From Streptomyces sp. BK208 (GTDB lineage: Bacteria > Actinomycetota > Actinomycetes > Streptomycetales > Streptomycetaceae), in contig NZ_SOAV01000005.1 in assembly GCF_004364245.1 (NCBI RefSeq), positions 310,001 through 374,000 of the forward strand: a stretch of 64,000 bases of DNA. Direction: 5' to 3'. The translations under genes and the position numbers were made by a program. The notes beneath the pieces were generated by a model. The model had not been told where the DNA came from, searched no databases, and saw nothing but the letters and a program-made list of their open reading frames with translations. Below, piece by piece: positions 8,884 to 18,555 of the stretch (positions are counted from its first letter, which is position 1; the number at the start of each line of letters is the position of its first letter).

Positions 8884-9099
8884 ATGGACAGCGACACCTA
8901 CGTCTGTCCGGTCTGCGGACAGCCAGTCGAAGCAGTCGTCCGGCGGCACAAGACGCTGGGCGCGTGGGTCCCGGTCCGGGCCCCGGGCCCGTGCCGCAAC
9001 CCGGAGTGCGCGGCGGATTCCGGGGCGGACGCGCGGGCCGCCGGGGCGCGGCCCGACGCGGCGCGCCACTCCCGAGGGGCGACCATGGAGAACCCCTGA
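8884..9099 (+). CDS. Small zinc-ribbon-like protein of unknown function
   Basis: A 71-residue protein with two Cys pairs, CPVCGQ at residues 8-13 and CRNPEC at about residues 37-42. That spacing could form a single zinc ribbon. The C-terminal third is Ala/Arg/Asp-rich and probably unstructured. GGAGGC lies just upstream of the ATG. It follows the reductase gene by 26 bases and ends just before a strong bidirectional hairpin, so the two may be co-transcribed. The product is not recognised. Confidence 0.6.
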   Translation: MDSDTYVCPVCGQPVEAVVRRHKTLGAWVPVRAPGPCRNPECAADSGADARAAGARPDAARHSRGATMENP

Positions 9100-9110
9100 C
9101 CACGGCAACG

Positions 9111-9154
9111 CCGAAGGGGCCCGGCCGGGAAATATCCCGGCCGGGCCCCTTCGG
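9111..9154. terminator. Bidirectional terminator between convergent genes
   Basis: A perfect 20-base-pair stem with a 4-base AATA loop, placed between the zinc-ribbon gene (+) and sodN (-). It is one of the strongest hairpins in the window. Confidence 0.85.
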
Positions 9155-9210
9155 GTTCTCCTGCGGTCTGCGATGGTGCACCGATCGCGGGCCCGGGAGA
9201 CCGACGTGCG

Positions 9211-9606
9211 TCAGGCCTTCTTGGTCTCCCAGAAGATCTTGTCGATCTGGGCGATGTAGTCCAGGGCCTTCTGACCGGTCGCCGGGTCCTTCGAGCCCTT
9301 GGCGGCCGACAGGGCCTTCAGGGTGTCGTTGACCAGCTGGTGCAGCTCCGGGTACTTCTCGAAGTGCGGGGGCTTGAAGTAGTCGCTCCACAGCACGGAG
9401 ACGTGGTGCTTCGCCAGCTCGGCGCGCTGCTCCTTGATGACCGTGGCACGCGTCTGGAAGTGCGGGTCGTCGTTGCCGGCCATCTTTTCCTGGACGGCCT
9501 TCACCGACTCCGCCTCGATGCGGGCCTGGGCCGGGTCGTACACGCCGCAGGGCAGGTCGCAGTGGGCGCTGACCGTGACCTTGGGGGCAAACAGGCGGGA
9601 AAGCAT
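9211..9606 (-). CDS. sodN: Nickel-containing superoxide dismutase
   Basis: A 131-residue precursor of Ni-SOD, which dismutates superoxide in the cytoplasm. The first 14 residues form the propeptide, and cleavage exposes His15 at the start of the nickel hook HCDLPCGVYD. This holds the axial His1, Cys2 and Cys6 ligands of the mature 117-residue enzyme. GAGGAAGG precedes the ATG. The maturation protease gene sodX is divergent, starting 143 bases away. In S. coelicolor sodN mRNA is lowered without nickel by an sRNA from the sodF transcript that pairs with its 5' end. Whether that pairing exists here was not checked. The convergent hairpin at 9111-9154 ends transcription. Confidence 0.97.
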   Translation of the reverse strand: MLSRLFAPKVTVSAHCDLPCGVYDPAQARIEAESVKAVQEKMAGNDDPHFQTRATVIKEQRAELAKHHVSVLWSDYFKPPHFEKYPELHQLVNDTLKALSAAKGSKDPATGQKALDYIAQIDKIFWETKKA

Positions 9607-9748
9607 GAAGCGTTCCTTCCTCGTGATCGTCTTCTCAGGGGGGACATTACTCCCTGGGAGGCGTGATTTCGCGGGTGCCCCCTTGGGCTTAGGACAAAAG
9701 TCCGGGGTGAGACTGAGACTGGTGGAGGAAAGACCGGGGAGGTGCCGG

Positions 9749-10186
9749 GTGATGCCGGAGCAACTGTCGCAGGACACCGAGCGCGCGAGAGGTGCGCTGC
9801 CCTTCGGGCCGGCCGAGGTGACCGGACCGTCGATGGTGCCCACGCTGCACCACGGTGACGTGCTGCTCGTGCACTGGGGAGCGCGGATCCGGCCGGGCGA
9901 CGTGGTTGTGCTGCGGCATCCCTTCCAGCAGGACCTGCTCGTGGTCAAGCGGGCGGCCGAACGGCGCGGGGCCGGCTGGTGGGTGCTCGGGGACAACGCG
10001 TTCGCGGGTGGGGACAGCACCGACTACGGAGTGGTCCCGCGGGAACTGGTCCTCGGCAGGGTCCGCTTCCGGTACCGGCCGAGGACGGGTCAGCGCTCCC
10101 CGTTCGCCGTGGCCCGCTGGGCGCTCTCGGCGGTCAGGCCCGTGCCGGCCGAGCGGTCCGCCTCCAGGCGCTTGCGGGCACGGTAG
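9749..10186 (+). CDS. sodX: Nickel-type superoxide dismutase maturation protease
   Basis: A small S26-type peptidase of about 145 residues that removes the SodN propeptide. The catalytic Ser lies in GPSMVPT and the general-base Lys in LVVKRAAE. VLGDNAFAGGDST is the family's third box. No transmembrane anchor is obvious, consistent with a cytoplasmic SodX. GGGGAGG is six bases ahead of the GTG at 9749 and nine ahead of the ATG at 9752, so either may serve. Its last 97 bases overlap the 3' end of the convergent CGNR gene. Confidence 0.88.
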   Translation: MMPEQLSQDTERARGALPFGPAEVTGPSMVPTLHHGDVLLVHWGARIRPGDVVVLRHPFQQDLLVVKRAAERRGAGWWVLGDNAFAGGDSTDYGVVPRELVLGRVRFRYRPRTGQRSPFAVARWALSAVRPVPAERSASRRLRAR

Positions 10187-10719
10187 GCCGCCACGTTGGC
10201 GCGGGTGGCGCAGCGGTCGGAGCAGTAGCGCCGGGAGCGGTTGGTGGAGGTGTCCAGGTAGGCGTTGCGGCAGGGGGGCGCCTCGCACAGGCCCAGCCGG
10301 TCCACGCCGTACTCGGTGAGGTGGAAGGCCAGGCCCATCGCCGCGATGGCGGCGAAGCCGGCGGTCGCGTTGGAGGGATGGTCGGCCAGGTGCATGTGCC
10401 ACAGCGGGCTGCCGTCCTCCGCCCGGTGGTCGTGGCCGGAGATCTGCGGGCTCACCGGGAACTCCAGGAGCAGTGAGTTCAGCAGGTCCACGGCGAGGGT
10501 CGCGTCGCCGCCGTCGGCCGCCTCGAAGACCGCACGCAGCCTGGCCCGGACCGAGCGGAACCGTGTCACGTCGGCCTCGGACGCGCGCCGCGCCGCCGAC
10601 CGGTTGGCGCCGAACAGCTCCCGGACGGCCTCCACCGAGGTCAGGGAGTCCTGTCCCCGCGACGGTTCCTCGGTGTTGACGAGACGTACGGCGTAATCCG
10701 AGTAATAGGCCAGTTCCAC
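10090..10719 (-). CDS. CGNR zinc-finger / ABATE-domain protein, probable regulator
   Basis: A 209-residue protein with an ABATE-type N-terminal helical domain and a C-terminal CGNR zinc finger. The finger reads CEAPPCRNAYLDTS ... YCSDRC at about residues 142-170 and is followed by the basic helix AAYRARKRL. Proteins of this class are thought to be transcription regulators, but their targets are unknown. The stop lies inside the convergent sodX gene, giving a 97-base tail-to-tail overlap. The ATG at 10719 lies about 100 bases from the divergent methyltransferase gene, which is a possible target. Confidence 0.8.
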   Translation of the reverse strand: MELAYYSDYAVRLVNTEEPSRGQDSLTSVEAVRELFGANRSAARRASEADVTRFRSVRARLRAVFEAADGGDATLAVDLLNSLLLEFPVSPQISGHDHRAEDGSPLWHMHLADHPSNATAGFAAIAAMGLAFHLTEYGVDRLGLCEAPPCRNAYLDTSTNRSRRYCSDRCATRANVAAYRARKRLEADRSAGTGLTAESAQRATANGER

Positions 10720-10818
10720 TTGTAGTCCTTACGAAGGGGCTCTATGGTCGTGCCTGCGGTCAGGTAACAGCTGATCGTGCTCCCAGGGTATTACGCGATG
10801 CAGGCATGGAGGGGCTCG

Positions 10819-11625
10819 ATGACCCACGTGGACGCCACCAGGACCACCACGACCGCCACGACCACGACGACCGCCGGTGCGGGGGCCGACTGGCAGGCCT
10901 GGCAGCGGAGCTGGGACCGGCAGCAGGAGTGGTACATGCCGGACCGCGAGGAACGGTTCCGGATCATGCTCGACATGGTCGAGGCGCTCGTCGGACCGGC
11001 CCCGCGCGTACTCGACCTGGCCTGCGGCACCGGCACCATCACGGCCCGGCTGCTCGCCCGGTTCCCGGAGGCCACGAGCACCGGGGTGGACCTCGACCCC
11101 GCGCTCCTCGCCATCGCCGAGGGCACCTTCGCGGGCGACGACCGGGTCTCCTTCGTCACCGCCGACCTCAAGGACCCCGACTGGCCGTCGACGCTGCCGT
11201 ACGACACGTACGACGCCGTGCTGACCGCGACGGCCCTGCACTGGTTCCACGCCGAACCCCTCGCGGATCTCTACGGCCGGGTCGCGGGCCTGGTCCGCGA
11301 CGGTGGTGTCTTCATGAACGCGGACCACATGATCGACGACACGACGCCCAGGATCAACGCGGCCGAGCGCGCACAGCGGCACGCGCGGATGGACGCCGCC
11401 AAGGGCGAGGGCGCGCTGGACTGGTCCGAATGGTGGCAGCTCGCCGCCCGGGACCCGCTGCTCGCCGGGCCTACCGCCCGCCGCTTCGAGATCTACGGCG
11501 AGCACGCCGACGGCGACATGCCCTCGGTGGCGTGGCACGCGCGCGTCCTGCGCGAGAAGGGCTTCGGCGAGGCGCGTCCGGTGTGGTGCTCGCCGTCGGA
11601 CACGCTGCTGCTCGCCGTCAAGTGA
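10819..11625 (+). CDS. SAM-dependent class I methyltransferase
   Basis: A 268-residue methyltransferase. Motif I is VLDLACGTGTITARLL, followed by GVDLDPALLAIA (acidic ribose-binding end of beta 2) and VLTATALHWFH (motif IV region). The substrate is unknown. The N-terminus carries a Thr-rich run. The ATG at 10819 is chosen because GGAGG sits six bases upstream. A longer in-frame start at 10777 has no ribosome site. The gene is divergent from the CGNR gene. Confidence 0.8.
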   Translation: MTHVDATRTTTTATTTTTAGAGADWQAWQRSWDRQQEWYMPDREERFRIMLDMVEALVGPAPRVLDLACGTGTITARLLARFPEATSTGVDLDPALLAIAEGTFAGDDRVSFVTADLKDPDWPSTLPYDTYDAVLTATALHWFHAEPLADLYGRVAGLVRDGGVFMNADHMIDDTTPRINAAERAQRHARMDAAKGEGALDWSEWWQLAARDPLLAGPTARRFEIYGEHADGDMPSVAWHARVLREKGFGEARPVWCSPSDTLLLAVK

Positions 11626-11631
11626 GACGGT

Positions 11632-11683
11632 GACAGCGCGGAGGAGCGGCACGGGAAACCCCGTACCGCCCCTCCGCGCTGTC
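11632..11683. terminator. Bidirectional terminator between methyltransferase and ABC operon
   Basis: A 13-base perfect outer stem (GACAGCGCGGAGG with CCTCCGCGCTGTC) continues into a 10-base inner stem with a single C-A mismatch and an AAAC-type loop. It lies between convergent genes and serves both. Confidence 0.8.
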
Positions 11684-11705
11684 CCGCCGGGGACCCGTGC
11701 CGGCC

Positions 11706-12478
<773 letters not shown>

Positions 12479-12482
<4 letters not shown>

Positions 12483-13417
12483 GCCGCGGCTCCCTTCGGA
12501 CGGCGCGTGGGCAGAACCGCACCCCTGAGGCGCTGCAGCGGCGTCGGCGGCAGGGACCGGCTCGAACCGCGGGCGTAGTAGCGCTCGACGTAGTACTGTC
12601 CGACGCTCAGGATCGAGGTCATGATCAGGTACCAGGCGGCGGCCAGGAAGTACATCTCGACCGTGGAGCCCGCGTTCTGGCCGATGTCCTGAGCCTGTTT
12701 GAACAGGTCGTAGAACTGCACCGCCGAGACGAGCGAGGTCGTCTTCAGCATGTTGATGACCTCGTTGCCCGTGGGCGGCACGATGACCCGCATCGCCTGC
12801 GGGATCACGATCCGGCGGAGCGTCTTCGGGTGGCTCATGCCCAGGGCGTGCGACGCCTCGGTCTGCCCCTCGTCGACCGAGAGCAGACCGGCGCGGCAGA
12901 TCTCGGCCATGTAGGCGGCCTCGTTGAGGCCCAGCCCGAGCAGCGCCGTGAGCAGCGGCGTCATGAAGGACGACCAGTAGTCCTTGTAGAGCGGACCCAG
13001 GTTGATGTACTCGAAGACCAGGCCCAGGTTGAACCAGACGAAGAGCTGGACCAGGACCGGGGTGCCGCGGAAGAACCAGATGTAGAACCACGCCACCGAC
13101 GAGGTCACCGGGTTCTTCGACAGCCTCATCACGGCGAGCAGGATGCCGCCGGCGATGCCGATCACCATCGAGAGCACCGTGAGGACCAGGGTGTTCCAGA
13201 CGCCGTCGAGAATGCGGTCGTCGAAGAAGTAGTCGGGGATCGCTCCCCAGTTGATCTTGCCTTGCGCGAAGGCGTAGACGACCGCGCCCAGGAGAGCGAG
13301 CGCGACGACCGCGGACACGTACCGTCCCGGGTGCCGGACCGGAATGGCCTTGATGGCCTCCGGCCCGGCGGGGGGCCTCGCGTCGGGACCGGTCGTCTTG
13401 TTGACGTCAACAGTCAC
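12479..13417 (-). CDS. Polar amino-acid ABC transporter, permease
   Basis: A 312-residue inner-membrane permease of the HisMQ/GlnP family. An N-terminal cytoplasmic stretch is followed by a first helix (residues ~34-52) and a second at [16 protein letters not shown]. The EAA loop that contacts the ATPase reads [22 protein letters not shown]. Only one permease is present, so a homodimer is likely. The start is GTG with a weak upstream AAGG. The binding-protein gene is 37 bases upstream, and the ATPase gene overlaps by four bases. Confidence 0.92.
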
Positions 13418-13454
13418 GGATGGAGCCTTTCAGAGCCGCGTCGAACGGGACGGT

Positions 13455-14417
13455 TCAGGAGCCGCCGTTGATCTTGGCCTCGGTGATCGCGCCGTCCGCG
13501 ACACCCCACTTCTCGACGATCTTCTTGTACTCGCCGCTGTCGATGACGGCCTGCACGGCCGCCTGCAGCGCGTCGCGGAGCTGGGTGTTGTCCTTGGCGA
13601 CGGCGATGCCGTAGGGGCCCGCCTCGACCTGGTCACCGACGATCTCGAAGTAGTTGCCGCCGCCGGAGTTCTTCACGGAGTACGCGGCGATCGGGAAGTC
13701 GGCGGAGACGACGTTCGCGCCCTTGGAGCGCATCCGGGTCTCGGCCTCGGGGTTGGTCGAGAAGTCTTCGATCTTCAGGGTCTTCTTGCCGGCCTTCTCG
13801 CACTTCTCCGCCTGTTCCTTGGCCAGGTCGTGGGAGAAGGTGTTGCGCTGGACGGCCATGGTCTTGCCGCACAGGTCGTCCCAGGTCTTGATGCCCTGGT
13901 CGTCGCCCTTGTTGGTGTAGAGGGAGACACCCGCGGTGAAGTAGTCGACGAAGTCGACGCCGGCACCGACCTTCTTGCCGGTGTCGCCGTCGATGCCCTC
14001 CTGCCGGTCCTTGGTGTCGGTCATGGCCGACATGGCGACGTCGTAGCGCTTGGAGGCGAGACCGCCGACGAGGGTGTCGAACGTGGCGTTCTGGAACTCG
14101 AACTTCACGCCGAGCTGCTTGCCCAGGGCCGCCGCGAGGTCGGGGTCGATGCCGGCCGTCTTGCCGGAGTCGTCCTTGAACTCGACCGGAGCGTAGGCGA
14201 TGTCGGATCCGACCTTGATGGCGCCCTTGTCACGTATCGCCTGCGGCAGCTTTTCGGCCAGCGGGGCTCCCGAGGCGGACTGGCTGTCGCCGCCGTCGTT
14301 CTTCTTGGTCTGGTCGCCGCATCCGGTGAGCAGCAGAGCGCCTGCGACCGCGATCGCACCGACCGCTGCTAGCCGGGACTGCGCGGCGGTCGTACGACGG
14401 GTGGAGCGTGCGGTCAT
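13455..14417 (-). CDS. ABC transporter substrate-binding lipoprotein (polar amino acid)
   Basis: A 320-residue extracellular solute-binding protein, family 3. It has a lipoprotein signal with lipobox LLTGC (Cys about residue 35) after a hydrophobic AVGAIAVAGALL stretch. The mature protein begins with a Gly/Asp/Ser linker. KVGSDIAYAPVEFKDDSGK and GIDPDLAAALGKQLG are typical of glutamate- and glutamine-binding proteins. GGAGGAACCACC precedes the ATG at 14417, and upstream in-frame codons lack this. It is the first gene of the transporter operon, facing a 620-base gap. Confidence 0.92.
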   Translation of the reverse strand: MTARSTRRTTAAQSRLAAVGAIAVAGALLLTGCGDQTKKNDGGDSQSASGAPLAEKLPQAIRDKGAIKVGSDIAYAPVEFKDDSGKTAGIDPDLAAALGKQLGVKFEFQNATFDTLVGGLASKRYDVAMSAMTDTKDRQEGIDGDTGKKVGAGVDFVDYFTAGVSLYTNKGDDQGIKTWDDLCGKTMAVQRNTFSHDLAKEQAEKCEKAGKKTLKIEDFSTNPEAETRMRSKGANVVSADFPIAAYSVKNSGGGNYFEIVGDQVEAGPYGIAVAKDNTQLRDALQAAVQAVIDSGEYKKIVEKWGVADGAITEAKINGGS

Positions 14418-15037
14418 GGTGGTTCCTCCGGCGGATGATGGAGTTGCCGATGGGACGGGACGCCGGCCGGGGGACCGACAGGCGCGGTGGGTCGACGAGA
14501 GCACACACCTTCGAGTGCCGCGACCTCGTGTGATTACGGCATCTTGCCATTCGGACTCGGCCGTTCAGGGGGGCCGTCATGTCAAAATCGGATAACGGGT
14601 CACCCCCCGAACCGCACCAGGTCGGTACATCACGACCGAACCTTTGCGGGAATCTGCCCTTCCGGCCGGAAGATCTGCGGAATTTCTCGTTATCCGACCA
14701 TGGATCGCGGGTGAGCGGGGCCGTCGAGGGCTGCGTTTGCAGGTCTGTCAAGGGGGGCCGGGAGGTTGTCCGGAACCGCGGCTATGAGCCATGTCACCGA
14801 CATGCGGCGTTCGGGGTCCGGCATGTGAGCTTGCGCTTATCGGACTCGTCGCGGGGGTGGTCCGTCGGGTAAGAAGGTTCTTTACACCCCTCATCAGGGG
14901 CTCAGGGCGCGTGTGCGGCGCGCCCGTCGCGCAGGGGCCTCGTGGCCCAGACAGCCATCTCCCTGTGCGGTGCCCGCCCATTCCTCACCAGGAGTGGACA
15001 AACCCTCAATCCATGAACTCTTAAGGGGTAAGACAAA
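14418..15037. other. 620-base intergenic region between divergent transporter and malic enzyme genes
   Basis: No convincing gene is seen; short open frames here show no family features. The region should hold the promoters of both neighbours. TCGGATAACG (14588-14597) and its exact reverse complement (14688-14697) lie 100 bases apart. A TTGACA reads away on the minus strand next to the first copy, but no good -10 was found at normal spacing. A small hairpin, CCCCTcatcAGGGG, lies near 14887-14900. Confidence 0.6.
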
Positions 15038-16267
<1,230 letters not shown>

Positions 16268-16429
16268 CGGTGTGAACCTTTGCGGTGTGGTGAGCGGTCT
16301 CGTCCCTGGTGGACGGGGCCGCTTGTCGTTGCGGGTGCCGGTGCCGGTGGCGGTGTGGGGCGGCTGGGTGCGGGGTGGGTTGCTGACCGGCGACGGCCGG
16401 GTGCCGCCTGCGCCCAGCCGTTCCGCCCT

Positions 16430-16466
16430 GGGGGTACCTCCCAGGGCGTTCAGGCACTGGGGGAGG
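16430..16466. repeat. Dispersed palindromic element, copy 1
   Basis: GGGGGTACCTCCCAG and CTGGGGGAGG flank a 12-base centre, forming an imperfect hairpin in the gap between the malic enzyme and oxidoreductase genes. The same arms recur at 42568-42603. Outside this element the 296-base gap shows nothing else of note. Confidence 0.6.
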
Positions 16467-16563
16467 TGTGGCTCTGCCCGCAGCTACGGGGCGGGCGCAA
16501 GAGGGGGTGTGTCACACGGTGCCGTGGTTCCGGTCGGGCGGTGGGGAACCTATCGTCAAGGTC

Positions 16564-17532
16564 ATGTTCGCTGTCTACGCCGCCCGTATCGACCGTGACC
16601 AGCCATTGGCCGGCCTGGAGTCGGGAGAGCTTCCGGCTCCCGAGGTCCGGCCCGGATGGAGTGTCGTCGACGTCAGGGCCGCCTCCCTCAACCACCACGA
16701 CCTCTGGTCCCTGCGCGGCGTCGGCCTCCCCGAGGAACGGCTGCCGATGATCCTCGGCTGCGACGCCGCCGGGGTCGACGCGGACGGCAACGAGGTCGTC
16801 CTGCACTCCGTGATCGGCCAGACCGGGCACGGGGTCGGCCCCAAGGAGCCCCGCTCCATCCTGACCGAGCGCTACCCGGGGACGTTCGCCGAGCAGGTCG
16901 CGGTGCCGACCTGGAACATCCTGCCCAAGCCCAAGGAGCTCTCCTTCGAGGAGGCCGCCTGTCTGCCGACCGCCTGGCTCACGGCGTACCGCATGCTGTT
17001 CACCAACGCCGGGGTCCGCCCCGGTGACTCGGTGCTGGTGCAGGGCGCCGGCGGCGGTGTCGCCACGGCCGCGATCGTGCTCGGCAAGGCGGCCGGGCTG
17101 CGGGTCTTCGCGACCAGCCGGGACGAGGCCAAGCGCAAGCGGGCGCTGGAGCTCGGCGCCGTGGAGGCCGTCGAGAGCGGGGCCCGACTGCCGCAGCGGG
17201 TCGACGCCGTCATCGAGACCGTGGGCGCCGCCACCTGGTCGCACTCCATCAAGTCGCTGCGGCCCGGCGGCACGCTGGTCATCTCCGGCGCCACCAGTGG
17301 CGACCGGCCCTCGCACGCGGAGCTGACCCGCATCTTCTTCCTGGAGCTCAAGGTCGTCGGCTCCACCATGGGTTCCAAGGACGAGCTGGAGGACCTGCTG
17401 TCCTTCTGCGCCGCCACCGGTGTGCGTCCCGTGATCGACGAGGTGCTGCCGATGGACCGGGCCCGTGAGGGGTTCGAGCGGATGGCCTCCGGAGACCAGT
17501 TCGGCAAGATCGTGCTCAGCAACCACTCCTGA
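16564..17532 (+). CDS. Zinc-type alcohol dehydrogenase / quinone oxidoreductase family protein
   Basis: A 322-residue medium-chain dehydrogenase/reductase. The N-terminal GroES-like domain has VDVRAASLNHHDLW, which is typical of quinone oxidoreductase-like members. The Rossmann loop is VLVQGAGGGVATAAI at about residues 158-172. It resembles the Zn-independent branch, and no structural-zinc Cys cluster is seen. The substrate is unknown. The in-frame region upstream (to 16468) lies over the palindromic repeat and was excluded. The ATG at 16564 has only a weak AAGG site. Confidence 0.8.
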   Translation: MFAVYAARIDRDQPLAGLESGELPAPEVRPGWSVVDVRAASLNHHDLWSLRGVGLPEERLPMILGCDAAGVDADGNEVVLHSVIGQTGHGVGPKEPRSILTERYPGTFAEQVAVPTWNILPKPKELSFEEAACLPTAWLTAYRMLFTNAGVRPGDSVLVQGAGGGVATAAIVLGKAAGLRVFATSRDEAKRKRALELGAVEAVESGARLPQRVDAVIETVGAATWSHSIKSLRPGGTLVISGATSGDRPSHAELTRIFFLELKVVGSTMGSKDELEDLLSFCAATGVRPVIDEVLPMDRAREGFERMASGDQFGKIVLSNHS

Positions 17533-17566
17533 CGTCCCGACTCCTCAGGCCTCTCCCGAGGCACGG

Positions 17567-17595
17567 CGGCGGGTCCGGTTTCTCCGGGCCCGCCG
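17567..17595 (+). terminator. Hairpin after the oxidoreductase gene
   Basis: A 12-base stem with one G-U-type position and a TTTCT loop, 35 bases after the stop codon. Confidence 0.6.
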
Positions 17596-17633
17596 TTCGC
17601 GTGCGCGCGCCCGTGCGCTGCCGCCACACAGTG

Positions 17634-17680
17634 ATGTCAACCATGGTTGACATGGCGTGACTGTCAACCTAAATTGACAG
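17634..17680 (+). promoter_or_regulatory. Promoter overlapped by two 20-base operators (TGTCAA-N6..8-TTGACA)
   Basis: Site 1 (17634-17653) is a perfect 20-base palindrome. Site 2 (17661-17680) is CTGTCAA-N6-TTGACAG. Both share the TGTCAA/TTGACA half-sites, with centres 27 bases apart. A promoter is embedded: TTGACA (17647-17652), a 17-base spacer and TAAATT (17670-17675). Site 1 covers the -35 and site 2 the -10, so binding would block RNA polymerase. The predicted transcription start coincides with the ATG at 17682, which implies a leaderless mRNA. Confidence 0.65.
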
Positions 17681-17681
17681 C

Positions 17682-17891
17682 ATGAGTGAAGCAACGGATC
17701 TCGCCATGCGTGCGGGTGACCGTGATCCCCGGATCGGCCTGCGGGCCGTCGCCGCTCTGCGAAGGCTGGTGGAGCAGCTGGAGGCCGTACAGGTGCGCAG
17801 CGCGCGTCAGCAGGGCTGGTCGTGGCAGGAGGTCGCCACGGAACTCGGGGTCAGCAGGCAGGCCGTGCACAAGAAGTACGGGAGGCATTGA
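17682..17891 (+). CDS. Small helix-turn-helix DNA-binding protein, probable autoregulator
   Basis: A 69-residue protein made almost only of a helix-turn-helix: GWSWQEVATELGVSRQAVHKKYG at about residues 45-67. The preceding helix is likely a dimer interface. There is no ribosome site and the promoter places transcription start at the ATG, so it is probably translated from a leaderless message. The two operators directly ahead make autoregulation the simplest reading. Its stop overlaps the ATG of the next gene by one base, so the pair is one operon. I do not recognise a named family member. Confidence 0.8.
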   Translation: MSEATDLAMRAGDRDPRIGLRAVAALRRLVEQLEAVQVRSARQQGWSWQEVATELGVSRQAVHKKYGRH

Positions 17892-18460
17892 TGTTCGAGC
17901 GATTCACGAAGGACGCCCGGGCGGTGGTGCGGGGGGCGGTCGGCCATGCCGAAGAGGCGGGTGCGGGCACCGTCGGCCCCGAGCACCTGCTGCTCGCCCT
18001 GCTGGACCGCGAAGGCAGCCGAGCCTCCTTCGCGCTGGCGGCCCTCGGTGCAGGCGAGCGGCGGGACGCCGTGCGGCAGGCGTTGGAGAGCGCTCGGCGG
18101 CGAGCTGGTCTGTCGCGGGCCGAGACGGAAGCCCTGGCCGGTCTGGGGGTCGACGTCTCCGAGATCGTCGCCCGGGTGGAGGAGGCCCACGGAGTGGGTG
18201 CCATGTCCGCGGACGACCGGGAGGGCGACAGGCGGCGGTGGTCCGGGCACCGCGGCTTCAACCGGGGCGCCAAGGAGGTCCTGGAGAAGGCGCTGCGCGT
18301 CGCCGTCTCCCGGCGCGACCGGCACATCGGGGACGAGCACCTCCTCCTTGCCCTGGTCCTCCGCCCCGGGGTGCCGGCGGAGGTCCTCGCCGACCACGGG
18401 GTGACCCACGAGTCGCTCACCAGGGTGCTGGGCGACGGAGCCGGGGCGGCCTGCGCCTGA
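17891..18460 (+). CDS. Clp N-domain (double repeat) protein
   Basis: A 189-residue protein with two Clp N-repeats and no AAA+ module. The first is FERFTKDARAVVRGAVGHA ... GPEHLLLALLDREGS and the second FNRGAKEVLEKALRVAV ... GDEHLLLALVLRPG. In ClpA/ClpC this domain binds substrates and adaptors. A stand-alone copy might act as an adaptor or decoy for a Clp ATPase. This role is inferred. GGAGG (17881-17885) lies inside the end of the HTH gene, which overlaps by one base. Confidence 0.82.
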   Translation: MFERFTKDARAVVRGAVGHAEEAGAGTVGPEHLLLALLDREGSRASFALAALGAGERRDAVRQALESARRRAGLSRAETEALAGLGVDVSEIVARVEEAHGVGAMSADDREGDRRRWSGHRGFNRGAKEVLEKALRVAVSRRDRHIGDEHLLLALVLRPGVPAEVLADHGVTHESLTRVLGDGAGAACA

Positions 18461-18555
18461 CCGGAGGGCCGGTCCACGCGTGCCGCCGGTCGCCCCCCCC
18501 CCGTACGGCGTGGCGGTCCCGAGATCGGGGGCGGGCGCGCCGCGCCGTGCCGGGC

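Noticed and set aside
14230..15024. Open frames in the gap between the binding-protein and malic enzyme genes
   Set aside because: They lack ribosome sites, overlap the signal-peptide region of the binding-protein gene or the expected promoters, and show no family features.
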